Positions 1 to 8,981 of a stretch of 64,000 bases of DNA are shown one piece after another (within the stretch, counting starts at the first letter, position 1; each line of letters begins with the position of its first letter). Under the pieces are notes generated by a model, which ran no database searches, was not told the DNA's origin, and worked only from the letters and a program-made list of their open reading frames with translations. Source of the stretch: Sphingomonas panacis (GTDB taxonomy: Bacteria > Pseudomonadota > Alphaproteobacteria > Sphingomonadales > Sphingomonadaceae). Position numbers and translations under genes: made by a program. The DNA is taken from the NCBI RefSeq assembly GCF_001717955.1, contig NZ_CP014168.1:4371501-4435500 (forward strand), given 5' to 3'.

Positions 1-40
1 CGGTGACGAGCACCCGCTTGCCGGCAAGCTGCAGATCCAT
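1..40 (-). CDS. SDR family oxidoreductase, N-terminal fragment (cut by window edge)
   Basis: Reading the minus strand from an ATG at 40 gives MDLQLAGKRVLVT, the usual N-terminus of a classical short-chain dehydrogenase just before its glycine-rich NAD(P) motif. A GGGAGA ribosome-binding site lies about 8 bases upstream. The rest is outside the window. It is divergent from the SDR at 180, and the two share an intergenic region carrying a dyad repeated elsewhere in the island. Family call rests on only 13 residues. Confidence 0.6.
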   Translation of the reverse strand, partial: MDLQLAGKRVLVT

Positions 41-128
41 ATCCGCTCTCCCTATACGATCGATATCGCGACCCGGCCGCGCACCGCGCGACGCCGCATA
101 TCCAGAACCTGTCGCAGCCATTGTCGAT

Positions 129-146
129 TTAGTACAAACGATCTAA
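129..146. promoter_or_regulatory. Putative catabolic operator (dyad), site 1
   Basis: TTAGTAC-AAAC-GATCTAA, an imperfect dyad whose left half is identical to sites at 18876 and 24789. It sits between two divergent SDR genes, 34 bases before the start at 180. An IclR-type regulator (gene at 17866-18795) is the obvious candidate to bind it, but this is inference from position and repetition only. Confidence 0.5.
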
Positions 147-179
147 CTCCGCAATTCGATATCAGCGTCAGGAGAGGGT

Positions 180-989
180 ATGAAACTCGAAGGAAAAGTG
201 GCGATCGTCACCGGGACCAGTCCCAATATCGGCGGTGGCATCGTCGAGGCGCTCGCCGGCGCGGGCGCGGCGATCGTCGCTGTGGACGCGCGCGAGCAGA
301 ATGCGCAAAGCTGTGCCGCCGCAATCGTAGCCGCCGGCGGCCGCGCTATCGGCATCGCCTGCGACGTCACCGACGAAGACGACGTATCGGCTGCGGTCGA
401 TCAGGCGATAGCGGCGTTCGGGCGGATCGATATTCTCGTCAACAATGCCGCCATCTTCAATCAGAAGAACATTGCGACGATGCCGCTGGCCGAATGGCGC
501 CTCGTCAACGGCGTGATCCTCGACGGAACGTTTCTGTTCACCAAATATGCCACCGCGAAGATGGTGCCACAGGGTAGCGGCGTCGTGATCAACATCGTTT
601 CGACCGCAGGGCACCAGGGGCAACCCGGCAACATCGCCTATACCACCGCCAAAGCCGGGATTCTCAACTTCACCCGCTCGGCGGCAATGGAATATGCCCG
701 GCATGACATCCGGGTGGTCAGCCTGACACCCACTGCCACCGGCCTCGACGAGATGGCCGAGCGGGCGCGGCGCTGGAACCTCGATCTTGGCCCGGTGCCC
801 GATTATTCCGCGATAACGGCGCAATTCGCGCGCCGCATACCAATGCAGAAACTGCCCAATCCGAGCGACTACGGCGCGGCGGCCGTGTTCCTCGCCTCGG
901 ACGACGCGGCGATGATCACTGGCGTGGACTTGCGGGTCGATGGCGGCGCCGTGGCGCGCTACTGGGCCTGGGAACCATCGGACGGCTGA
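180..989 (+). CDS. SDR family NAD(P)-dependent oxidoreductase
   Basis: A 269-residue classical SDR, expected to interconvert an alcohol and ketone with NAD(P). Visible features are the N-terminal cofactor motif VTGTSPNIGGG (a variant of TGxxxGxG), NNAA near residue 88, the catalytic Ser in NIVST and YTTAK near residue 158. The ATG at 180 is preceded by AGGAGAGGG. It diverges from another SDR at the window edge and is followed by a strong hairpin that separates it from the convergent receptor gene. Substrate unknown; context suggests a hydroxyacyl-CoA or ring alcohol of the island's growth substrate. Confidence 0.85.
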   Translation: MKLEGKVAIVTGTSPNIGGGIVEALAGAGAAIVAVDAREQNAQSCAAAIVAAGGRAIGIACDVTDEDDVSAAVDQAIAAFGRIDILVNNAAIFNQKNIATMPLAEWRLVNGVILDGTFLFTKYATAKMVPQGSGVVINIVSTAGHQGQPGNIAYTTAKAGILNFTRSAAMEYARHDIRVVSLTPTATGLDEMAERARRWNLDLGPVPDYSAITAQFARRIPMQKLPNPSDYGAAAVFLASDDAAMITGVDLRVDGGAVARYWAWEPSDG

Positions 990-1114
990 TTGTCCACCGA
1001 TGCCGCGATCTTCACCCCTGCCGCTCGCGCGGCCGGCATGAAGATCGTGGCATCGGCCTCTCAAACGCAGGGAACGTGCGAAACCGCGCCGCCGCCATGC
1101 GTCCGGCAAAACGA

Positions 1115-1148
1115 AGCGCCCTCTGCATCCGCCGATGCAGAGGGCGCT
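1115..1148. terminator. Bidirectional rho-independent-like terminator
   Basis: A perfect 14-bp stem (AGCGCCCTCTGCAT and its complement) closes a CCGCCG loop between the convergent SDR and TonB-receptor genes. On the minus strand the stem is followed by TTCGTTTT, so it fits best as the receptor terminator; the plus side is less T-rich. Confidence 0.75.
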
Positions 1149-1180
1149 CCAGGTTTGCTCTCAGCAGATTGGGGGTGTCG

Positions 1181-3619
1181 TCAGAACGCGTCCGGGCGAA
1201 TCGTCAGCTTCAGCCAGATTTCGCGACCGCGCGACACCGGACCTTCAAAGTCCGATAGCACGCCGACGTTCGTCCCCGTCCCCGAGCCCGTGCCCGGCGA
1301 CTGGAAGCCGGAGAACGTGTAATAATGGTTGGAAAGGTTCCGACCGATCAACGCGAACTCAAAGCTTCCCGACTTTGGACCGACCGACACCGACGCATCG
1401 ACGAGGAGGCGACGCGGCGTGAACCCGCCGGGATTCAGTTCCTGCGACAGGAAATATCCCGATGTGTAAACGCCGTTCACGTTGAAGCGCGCCTTGTAAT
1501 CGCTGGCGACGGTCGATTCATACGCCAGGCCGAGGCTGCCGCTGAACTGCGGCGCGCGCGGCAGCGGACGCCCCTCCATTTGCTGCAAGCTGGGCACCGT
1601 CGCCGTGCTGGATTGCAGAGCGTTACAACCGCCCCCGATCGTTTGCCCGACATAGCAGGCGGCGAGGAAGGGTGAATCGTACTTCGCCGAGTTCAGCGCC
1701 GCGGACCCGTTGATCGAGAATCCTCGCAATGCCCGTGGCGAGAAAGTGAAATCACCCTCCAGACCCTTCACCCGCGCCGACGACGCATTGAGGATCAGCA
1801 GCGCGATCGTGGACGGATCGAAACGGCTGACCTGCAGATCTTTGTACCGGTAGGTGTAGGCCGCCAGGTTCAGGCGAAGCTGCCGATCGAACAACAATGT
1901 CTTCATGCCGATCTCGAACCCCTTGACGGTCTCCGGCCTGTAGAAAGCGGGAATATCGGTGACCGCAGGGTTGGTGAGCGACGCGTTATAGGTCGTATAG
2001 CCGATCTGATACGCGCCGGACTTATACGCCTGCTTGTAAGACCCGAAAAAGTTCGTTTCGCTATCCGGCTTGTAAGACAACGTGAGTTCCGGCGACCAGT
2101 TCGAGAATTGCACCTCGGGCGTGGTGAATTTGTTCGGGTACGGCGCCGGCGGCACGATATACTGATATTTGCGGTCGCGCGAATAGCGCACGCCTGCCGA
2201 GAGGCTGAGTTTCTTGGTGATATTCCAGTCCGTCTGACCGAACGCCGAGAGCGCCTGCGAACGCAGTGGGAACGACCAGTACGGCGATAGCGGCGTGATC
2301 TGGGTGGTGTTGATCACACCCGTCTCGCGCACGAGCATATTGTCGCTCTGGTAGAATCCACCCAGCATGAGATCGACCGGAGAGTCCGGGCTTTGGAACG
2401 ACAGCCGGACTTCCTGACTGAACGAATTTTTCTTCACGCTCGACAGGCCGCCGATGAAGAAGCGCGCGCCGGTCGTCTGCGCGTCGAGAACGCGTTGGCG
2501 GATGCCGTACCAGCCGGTGATCGAACTCAGCGTGATCGAATCCGTCAACTTGTACGAAATGTCGGAACTGATGAGATGCTGCTTCACCTTCAGGTAGCTG
2601 GCAGCAGAATCATAGTCCGAAATGCCCGTGATCGCTTGGATCTGCTGATAGGGGATCGGTGCAAAGACGATCGTCCCGTTGGGGGTACAGTCATCCGTCC
2701 CCGGCACTGCACCCGGCCCTGAGGACACGCCACGGGCGCAGAAGATCTTCTGGCTGGCCGAGTAGCTGCCGTTCTCGCTTACATCGTCATATGTACCGCG
2801 CAGTTTCACCGTCAAGCGGTCGCTCGGCTCCCAGTTCGCGCTGAGGCGGACGCCATTTTCGTCGGTTCCCGGCGCATAGTCGAAGGCCGCATTCGGCGCG
2901 ACGTTGTGGAAATAGCCACGCTGCCGCGAAAATCGACCTGCCAGCCGCATGTCGAGCGTGTTGGTGACAGGACCGGAGACGTAGCCATCGATATCGATCT
3001 GATGTGCGTTGAATTCATAGCCGGTGCTGATCTGCGATTGGAAGGTCTTTGTCGGCTCAGCCGAGCGCAGCGACACGATGCCGCCGGTCGAATTCTTTCC
3101 GAAGAAGAGTGCTTGCGGCCCCTTCAACACTTCGACTTGTCCGATATCGATGTTGGCCATGCGCACGACGCCGCCGTAGCTGAGCGGAATGCCGTCGATA
3201 TTGATCGTGACCGCAGGCTCGGAAGAGGCGTTGGATGAAGGACTTGCTACGCCACGAAGGGTCAGGTTGCCGCCATACGGGCCGGTCGCGGGCGAGATGA
3301 CGAGCATCGGCGTGAGCTTCGCGACGTCGGTGATGTTCGTGACGTTCAGAGTCGCAAGTTGTTCCTGCGAGAACGCGCTGATCACGACCGGCGTCTGCAA
3401 CGATGTTTCGTTACGTCGCCGCGCATTGACGATGATGTCTGGAATGATCGTCGGGTCCTCCGCCGGATGCGCGGCAGCGGCTTGCTGCACCGAAGTGGTT
3501 TGCGGCACCGTATTGGTCGGCGCTACGGGCGCGTCCTGCGCGATTGCGACAGGTGATATCATGCACCCCCACGCAAGAGCAGCCAGACTGGCAACACAAT
3601 ATTTGCTTCTCAAGGTCAT
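1181..3619 (-). CDS. TonB-dependent outer-membrane receptor
   Basis: An 812-residue outer-membrane receptor for energy-dependent uptake, probably of the island's substrate. The chosen ATG at 3619 follows GGGGAG and begins MTLRSKYCVASLAALAW, a signal peptide with likely cleavage after AIA. A TonB-box-like stretch (PDIIVNARRR) comes next, then the plug domain with LKGPQALFFGKNSTGG, then the beta-barrel. The chain ends in a C-terminal Phe (IRPDAF), usual for barrel insertion. An open frame extends 45 codons upstream but has no signal-peptide character. Receptors of this subfamily are common in sphingomonad catabolic islands. The ligand is not predictable from sequence. Confidence 0.92.
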   Translation of the reverse strand: MTLRSKYCVASLAALAWGCMISPVAIAQDAPVAPTNTVPQTTSVQQAAAAHPAEDPTIIPDIIVNARRRNETSLQTPVVISAFSQEQLATLNVTNITDVAKLTPMLVISPATGPYGGNLTLRGVASPSSNASSEPAVTINIDGIPLSYGGVVRMANIDIGQVEVLKGPQALFFGKNSTGGIVSLRSAEPTKTFQSQISTGYEFNAHQIDIDGYVSGPVTNTLDMRLAGRFSRQRGYFHNVAPNAAFDYAPGTDENGVRLSANWEPSDRLTVKLRGTYDDVSENGSYSASQKIFCARGVSSGPGAVPGTDDCTPNGTIVFAPIPYQQIQAITGISDYDSAASYLKVKQHLISSDISYKLTDSITLSSITGWYGIRQRVLDAQTTGARFFIGGLSSVKKNSFSQEVRLSFQSPDSPVDLMLGGFYQSDNMLVRETGVINTTQITPLSPYWSFPLRSQALSAFGQTDWNITKKLSLSAGVRYSRDRKYQYIVPPAPYPNKFTTPEVQFSNWSPELTLSYKPDSETNFFGSYKQAYKSGAYQIGYTTYNASLTNPAVTDIPAFYRPETVKGFEIGMKTLLFDRQLRLNLAAYTYRYKDLQVSRFDPSTIALLILNASSARVKGLEGDFTFSPRALRGFSINGSAALNSAKYDSPFLAACYVGQTIGGGCNALQSSTATVPSLQQMEGRPLPRAPQFSGSLGLAYESTVASDYKARFNVNGVYTSGYFLSQELNPGGFTPRRLLVDASVSVGPKSGSFEFALIGRNLSNHYYTFSGFQSPGTGSGTGTNVGVLSDFEGPVSRGREIWLKLTIRPDAF

Positions 3620-4070
3620 CTCCCCGATTTGTAACGTTGAATGTCGGCCGATCCCGAACCATGACATCTCACGGCAACCGAGATGACGATGGCAAATCTC
3701 GTCGCGAGCGCCATTCAACGATCTTGTTTTTAACTTGCGCCTTCTTAACCCCACTCCCGGCGGCGATTGAAGCGCGCACTTGGCAATAACGGATGAGCGT
3801 TAATCGCACTTCGTAGCCGCCTCATCGCTGGACCGGCCGACTCTCATCCACCAACTTCCGATGAATGCGGGCCTTGATGAGAATACGACGTGTTGCGCCG
3901 CAGCAAATTTTGGGAAGAACTGGACTGTGATCTTCAGCACCCGGTCCAAGCCCGACGCGCAGGCGACACATGGATCGCGCCTGTTCCCGGACGAAGCATC
4001 CCGCAGCCAGTGGCGATCACAAGGGTGACGCGCCCATTCGCGCAGAGCGCGCATAGAACAGGAGCTTGCG
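3620..4070. other. Divergent intergenic region, receptor/SDR
   Basis: These 451 bases separate the divergent receptor and SDR genes and should hold both promoters. I see an AT-richer stretch around 3720-3750 and a short CATCTC/GAGATG inverted repeat near 3663-3683, but no convincing promoter boxes, no RNA gene and no copy of the TTAGTAC dyad. Reading frames here look like shadows. Confidence 0.4.
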
Positions 4071-4847
4071 GTGGCGACATACGATCTTGAACTGACTGGC
4101 GTGCCGGCACTGGTGACGGGAGGGGGCGCCGGCATCGGTCGTGCGACTGCGATCTTGCTTGCCGGACTGGGCGCCCGGGTCGCCATTCTCGATCGGGACG
4201 GGAACGCCGCCGCGGCGGCGGCGCGGGAGATCAATACCTCATCCGGCACGGCCATCGCGCTGAGCGCCGACGTCTGCTACGAAAAGGACGTGATCGCGGC
4301 AGTTGCCGCGGCGGAAGCGCGGCTCGGCGTGATCCGAATCCTGGTGAACAATGCCGGGATCGGCGAACGTCGCCCGATGCTCGACCTGCCGCTCGACGGC
4401 TGGAAGGATGTCATCGACGTCAACCTGACATCGGTCTTTCACCTGACCCAGATCGTCGTCCGCCGAATGGTCGCCGCGCAGGTCGCCGGCTCGATCGTCA
4501 ACGTGGCATCGGTCGCGGGACTGAGCGGGGTGTTGAATCGCAGTTCCTACGCCGCATCGAAGCATGGCGTGGTCGGTTTGACACGAACCCTCGCGCTGGA
4601 ACTGGCGGCGCATCACATCCGCGTCAACGCGGTCGCACCCGGCATCGTCTCGACGAAACTGACAGCGGCTCTGCTGAGCGATCAGAACGCCGCTGCGCGC
4701 TCGGCCGCCGCCCACCCGCTCGGGCGGGTGGCGGAGCCGCGCGAAGTGGCCGACGCCATCGTCTTTCTCGCATCGCAGCGCGCCAGTTTCATCACAGGTT
4801 CCGTGTTGCAGGTCGATGGCGGATTTCTCGCCGGGAAGAGCGCCTGA
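4071..4847 (+). CDS. SDR family NAD(P)-dependent oxidoreductase
   Basis: A 258-residue classical SDR of the FabG/3-hydroxyacyl dehydrogenase type. It shows VTGGGAGIGRA (residues ~15-25), NNAG near 92, the catalytic Ser in VNVASVAG and YAASK near 159, and the C-terminal TGSVLQVDGG. The start is a GTG at 4071 with ACAGGAG just upstream; no in-frame ATG precedes the cofactor motif. It is first of a plus-strand set (4071, 4905, 5723) with short gaps, so probably co-transcribed with the next SDR and acetoacetyl-CoA synthetase. Confidence 0.88.
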   Translation: MATYDLELTGVPALVTGGGAGIGRATAILLAGLGARVAILDRDGNAAAAAAREINTSSGTAIALSADVCYEKDVIAAVAAAEARLGVIRILVNNAGIGERRPMLDLPLDGWKDVIDVNLTSVFHLTQIVVRRMVAAQVAGSIVNVASVAGLSGVLNRSSYAASKHGVVGLTRTLALELAAHHIRVNAVAPGIVSTKLTAALLSDQNAAARSAAAHPLGRVAEPREVADAIVFLASQRASFITGSVLQVDGGFLAGKSA

Positions 4848-4904
4848 GGATCAGATCGTCGCGCCGCAAGCCGGCAAAACTCCAAGTTGTACAGGAACGC
4901 TGCC

Positions 4905-5726
4905 ATGACTGCTTACGCCTTTGCCGGGAAAACCGCCTTCATTTCGGGTGCGGCCAGCGGGATCGGAAAGGCCGTCGCGATCGAGTTCGGCCGGCGCGGC
5001 ATGCAGGTGGTCATCGCCGACCTCGATATCGCCGAGGCGGAACAGGTGGCTGCGGCCGTCCCGAACGCCTCTGCAGTCGCGCTCGACGTCCGTGACGAGG
5101 GGCGCTGGATCGACGCATTGGACACGGCCGAGTCCCGTCACGGCCCGCTGGCGGTGATGGTCAGCAACGCCGGGATAGCGGGAAGCACGCTGCCACTCGC
5201 CGACACGTCGTTGAGCGCCTGGGCTTGGACACGGAGCATCAATCTGGACGGCGCGTTTCTGGGGCTGACGCATGGGGCGCGCCGGATTCGGGCTTCGGGT
5301 CAGCCGGGCCATCTCGTCGCCACTGCCTCCATGTCGGTTTTCAACGTGCCGCCGAACATGGGCACCTATGTCGCGACGAAGGCTGCGGTCGTGGCGATGT
5401 GCGAAGCCCTGCGGCAGGAATTGGCGACGCAGTCGATCGGCGTTTCCGTATTGCTCCCCGGCCCCGTCAGCACCCGGCTCGTCGAAGCCAATGCGAGCCG
5501 CACGCCCAGCGGCCTGGACGTCGGCGAAAGCTCGGAGGTGGTGATCGACATGCTTCGTCAGGGGCGAGATCCTGCCGACGTGGCGGTGATGGCGGCAGAC
5601 GCGCTGGGAACGGATCGTTTCTGGCTGTTCAGCCATCCCGAATTGGAGCATCGTATCGATACCCGCACGGCCGAGATGAAGGCTGCACATCACGAGAGCC
5701 GAGCGAGGTTGGGAGATGGAAGTTGA
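4905..5726 (+). CDS. SDR family oxidoreductase
   Basis: A 273-residue SDR with ISGAASGIGKA at the N-terminus, SNAG in place of NNAG, catalytic Ser in ATASMS and YVATK. After PGPVSTRL its C-terminus diverges from FabG-like enzymes and lacks the usual TGxxxxVDGG end. It is the longer subtype with a C-terminal helical tail (HPELEHRIDTR). The ATG at 4905 has AGGAACG upstream; an in-frame TTG at 4887 is less likely. Its stop (TGA, 5724-5726) overlaps the putative TTG start of the next gene, implying coupling. Confidence 0.85.
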   Translation: MTAYAFAGKTAFISGAASGIGKAVAIEFGRRGMQVVIADLDIAEAEQVAAAVPNASAVALDVRDEGRWIDALDTAESRHGPLAVMVSNAGIAGSTLPLADTSLSAWAWTRSINLDGAFLGLTHGARRIRASGQPGHLVATASMSVFNVPPNMGTYVATKAAVVAMCEALRQELATQSIGVSVLLPGPVSTRLVEANASRTPSGLDVGESSEVVIDMLRQGRDPADVAVMAADALGTDRFWLFSHPELEHRIDTRTAEMKAAHHESRARLGDGS

Positions 5727-7780
5727 ATGCCGTATCAGGCTGGGACAGTGCGCCGCACGATGGAACGGCCTATGCGGAGCGACAACAGGGGAGGTCTGGC
5801 GGCTCGGCGCGCGGGCCCGTAATCTGGGAGCCGAGCGAGGCGGATACGGAAGCCTCGACGCTGACCGCCTTCATGCGCTGGCTGGACGAGTTCCGCGGCC
5901 TATCCTTCACCGGCTATGCCGACCTGTGGGATTGGTCCGTTCGTGAGTACGAGCTGTTCTGGGCTGCGCTATGGGAGTATTTTCAGGTCGAGGCATCCGT
6001 GCCCTACGACCGCGTCTGTCAAGGCGACTCGCTTCAGACCATGGAATGGTTTCCCGGCGCGCGACTGAACTTCGCCCAGCATCTGCTGCGCTACGAGCGC
6101 ACCCGGCCCGATGCGACCGCGATGATCTGCTACAATGAGGATGGCGCGCGGAACGACTGGTCGTGGTCCGAACTTGCGGACGCGGTCCGGCGCGTCGCAA
6201 CAGGGCTTCGCGCGCTCGGCATCCGGCCCGGCGACCGCGTTGCCGGATACGTGCCCAACAGCGCGCAGGCGGCCATCGCGCTGATCGCAACGACCGCGAT
6301 CGGCGCCATCTGGTCCAGTTGCAGTCCGGAATTCGGTGCCAGCATCAGCCTCGATCGCCTTGGGCAGATCGAACCGCGGCTTATCTTCGCCGTGTCGCAT
6401 TACGGATATGCGGGAAAGGACCGGGATCGCCGCGCCACCCTCGACGAGATCCTGAGCGGCTTGCCCTCGGCGGAGCACGTCATTCTGTTGAACGATACCG
6501 AATGGTGCCCAGCGGTATCGGCCGCAATCGTCTCGACCTGGGAATCGCTGCTCGCGAGTCCGTCAGGGCCGGAGGCATTCCACTTCGAGCAGGTGGCATC
6601 AGACCACCCGCTTTGGATCGTGTACACATCGGGCACATCCGGACCGCCCAAGGCAATCGTTCACAGCCATATCGGTGCGCTGATGGGCGCGATGAAAGAT
6701 GTGCACTTTCATCTCGAGGCAACGCACACTTCGGTGCTGCTCTTTTACTCGACGACGGGCTGGATCATCTGGAACATGCTGATCAGCAGTCTCAGCCTCG
6801 GCGCGACCGTGGTGCTCTACGAAGGCAGCCCGTTCTATCCAGATGTTGGAACACTCTGGCGCCAGATCGACGATGCCCGGGTAACCGTATTCACCACCAG
6901 TCCCGGCTTCATTACCAAGCTGATCGATACATCCTATGTCCCGACGGCACGCCACGCCATCGACACGCTCGAGGCGCTGGTTCTCGTGGGCGCGGTGGTG
7001 GAGGACGCCTTGTACGACTGGCTGGTCCCGGCGCTGCCGCCACGCGTGCGGATCTTCTCGCAAGCGGGATCAACCGAAATCTGCGGAGGCTATGCCGGAA
7101 GCGTGCGCTTGTTGCCGACCCGTGCCGGCGAGATCACCGCGCGCGCGCTCGGCATGAACGTTGAGGCCGTCGATGGCCAGGCACGGCGGTTGCGCAACCA
7201 ACCCGGCGAACTGGTCATCTGCGCCCCCTTTCCCAATGCACCCCGGCGTCTGTGGAACGACCCCACCGGCGCGCGCTTCTCCGAGGCGTATCTGGCCGGC
7301 CACGCCGGCTGGTGGCGACAGGGCGATGTCATCACGATCTACGATGATGGCGCGTGTCGGGTTCATGGCCGCTCCGATGCCACGATCAAGCGTCGCGGCA
7401 TCAGGATCGGCAGCAACGAAATCTATCGCGTTCTTGGCTCGCTCGCGGGGGTATCGGATGCGATCGTGGTCTGCCCCGAAGCGGGCGTTTGGCGCGGGCA
7501 GTTGATGCTGTTCGTGCAGCGGCCCAGCGGCGCGCCTCCGGACGACGGCACACTCCACCATCGTATCAACGACATCATCGAGGATGCGCTCAGCCCACGT
7601 CATGTTCCGGACCAGATCATAGACACGCCCGCCATCCCCTACACCGTCACCGGCAAACGCCTCGAAGTACCGTTGCGCCGATTGCTCGAGAGAAACCTGT
7701 CGCACAGGGACTTCGCCGCCTCGCTACCGCACGATCCGGATACGTTGAGATGGTACACGGCGTTTTCGGCAGCCCAGTAA
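5723..7780 (+). CDS. Acetoacetyl-CoA synthetase
   Basis: This 685-residue enzyme of the acyl-adenylate superfamily activates acetoacetate, or a related keto acid, to the CoA thioester with ATP. It shows the ACAS N-terminal region (LWDWSVREYELFW), the AMP-binding loop YTSGTSGPPKAIVHSH, GSTEICGGYAG, and a C-terminal PYTVTGKRLEVPL with the expected catalytic Lys. The frame is open from 5225 but the first 166 codons are a shadow of the preceding SDR. The only reasonable start is TTG 5723, seven bases after GGGAG and overlapping the previous stop. In this island it would activate a C4 product or act on a structurally related acid. Confidence 0.88.
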   Translation: MNAVSGWDSAPHDGTAYAERQQGRSGGSARGPVIWEPSEADTEASTLTAFMRWLDEFRGLSFTGYADLWDWSVREYELFWAALWEYFQVEASVPYDRVCQGDSLQTMEWFPGARLNFAQHLLRYERTRPDATAMICYNEDGARNDWSWSELADAVRRVATGLRALGIRPGDRVAGYVPNSAQAAIALIATTAIGAIWSSCSPEFGASISLDRLGQIEPRLIFAVSHYGYAGKDRDRRATLDEILSGLPSAEHVILLNDTEWCPAVSAAIVSTWESLLASPSGPEAFHFEQVASDHPLWIVYTSGTSGPPKAIVHSHIGALMGAMKDVHFHLEATHTSVLLFYSTTGWIIWNMLISSLSLGATVVLYEGSPFYPDVGTLWRQIDDARVTVFTTSPGFITKLIDTSYVPTARHAIDTLEALVLVGAVVEDALYDWLVPALPPRVRIFSQAGSTEICGGYAGSVRLLPTRAGEITARALGMNVEAVDGQARRLRNQPGELVICAPFPNAPRRLWNDPTGARFSEAYLAGHAGWWRQGDVITIYDDGACRVHGRSDATIKRRGIRIGSNEIYRVLGSLAGVSDAIVVCPEAGVWRGQLMLFVQRPSGAPPDDGTLHHRINDIIEDALSPRHVPDQIIDTPAIPYTVTGKRLEVPLRRLLERNLSHRDFAASLPHDPDTLRWYTAFSAAQ

Positions 7781-7862
7781 CGTGGGGGCGCGCGTTTCGA
7801 GCACCAATGCCAACCGACTGACATTCAACGCCCAAGCGGTCCGGCTGCGCCGGCCCGGACTG

Positions 7863-8981
7863 TTACGCCTCGGTAAGTTCGCCGAAGCGTGCCTCATGGT
7901 CGAACGCATCGCCCCAGGTCTTCTCGATCTCGAGCATCCTGCGGACATAGCGGCTCAATTCATATTCGTCCGTGATGCCGATTCCGCCATGCAACTGGAT
8001 TGCGGCCTCCAGCACGGCCCGGCCGTGACGGCACACCATCGACTTTGCCGCGGACACTTCCTGCTGGCGTGAGATGGCATCGTCGCCCGCGAGCGCGGCG
8101 GCCGCCATATAGGTGGCCGAGCGCGACTGCTCGGCCGCGACAACCATGTCGGCAAAGCGATGCTGAAGCGCCTGAAAGGTGCCGATCGCTTTCCCGAACT
8201 GCTGCCGCGTCTGGAGGTAATTCGCGGTCAACGACAGCATGCGGGTCATCAGGCCAAGCGCCTCGGCGCACAGCGCGACAGTACCGTGATCGATGGCGCG
8301 CGTGATCGGCTCGAGGCCAGCGCCGTCATCGAACAGCGGCGCATCCACCTCGACCCCATCGAAGGTCACCCGCGCAAACTGGCCGCCGCCGAGCCCCCGG
8401 ATCGACGTGACCGTAACCCCCGGTTGGCCAGCGGCAACGAGATAGGCGTTCGCCTTGTGCTCCGGGTCCAGCGCCGTCACCACGAAATGCGTGGCGGTCG
8501 CGCCATCGATGACGAGGTTCTTGACGCCCGTCAGACATCGGCCGCCCTGCCGCTCCTCGACACGAGTCGATATACGAGCGGGGTCGAAATCGAGGATCGC
8601 TTCGTCACTGGCGATCGTGATCCGGGTGCTGCCTTCGCCGATCGCACGCAACTGCGCCGATCGCATCGCCCGGTCCGTGGCTGTCTCCAGCAGCTTGGGC
8701 GCGACGATCGCGCCGGTGACGAACGGTTCCTGCGCCAGCGACCGACCCAGCGCCTCGCACACCAGAATGGCATCCGCCATGCCCATGCCGAAGCCACCGT
8801 CCTCCTCCGCGATGACGATTCCGGCGAGCCCCAGGTCCGCCATCTGCTGCCAGCGGGCGGTCGTCGCGGCAACCCAGACTTCCGCCGACGCGCCCGCAGC
8901 CGGTTTCGGCCCATTGTTCGCAGCGAACTTCTCGACCGTGTCGACAAGCGCGCGTTGATCGTCGGTGAGATCGAAGTTCAT
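7863..8981 (-). CDS. Acyl-CoA dehydrogenase, subunit carrying the HGGIG motif
   Basis: A 372-residue flavoprotein that introduces an alpha,beta double bond in an acyl-CoA. The C-terminal QLHGGIGITDEYEL motif is where the FAD-contacting and catalytic segment normally lies. ATG 8981 overlaps the TGA of the upstream dehydrogenase (ATGA), so the two are coupled. Adjacent unequal pairs like this resemble the alpha2beta2 dehydrogenases of steroid and bile-acid side-chain catabolism (ChsE1/ChsE2, Scd1A/B), where the halves share active-site and FAD residues. Last gene of the minus-strand operon. Confidence 0.88.
   Translation of the reverse strand: MNFDLTDDQRALVDTVEKFAANNGPKPAAGASAEVWVAATTARWQQMADLGLAGIVIAEEDGGFGMGMADAILVCEALGRSLAQEPFVTGAIVAPKLLETATDRAMRSAQLRAIGEGSTRITIASDEAILDFDPARISTRVEERQGGRCLTGVKNLVIDGATATHFVVTALDPEHKANAYLVAAGQPGVTVTSIRGLGGGQFARVTFDGVEVDAPLFDDGAGLEPITRAIDHGTVALCAEALGLMTRMLSLTANYLQTRQQFGKAIGTFQALQHRFADMVVAAEQSRSATYMAAAALAGDDAISRQQEVSAAKSMVCRHGRAVLEAAIQLHGGIGITDEYELSRYVRRMLEIEKTWGDAFDHEARFGELTEA

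Noticed and set aside
168..1109. Minus-strand open frame of 313 codons opposite the first SDR
   Set aside because: It is the antisense shadow of a high-GC gene; no ribosome-binding site or family motif.
5225..5722. 166-codon N-terminal extension of the acetoacetyl-CoA synthetase frame
   Set aside because: Lies entirely inside the preceding SDR in another frame, with no synthetase-family similarity.
7782..7862. Terminator between the convergent synthetase and dehydrogenase genes
   Set aside because: Only a short GTCCGG/CCGGAC pairing with GC-rich loop and no T-run; not strong enough to annotate.
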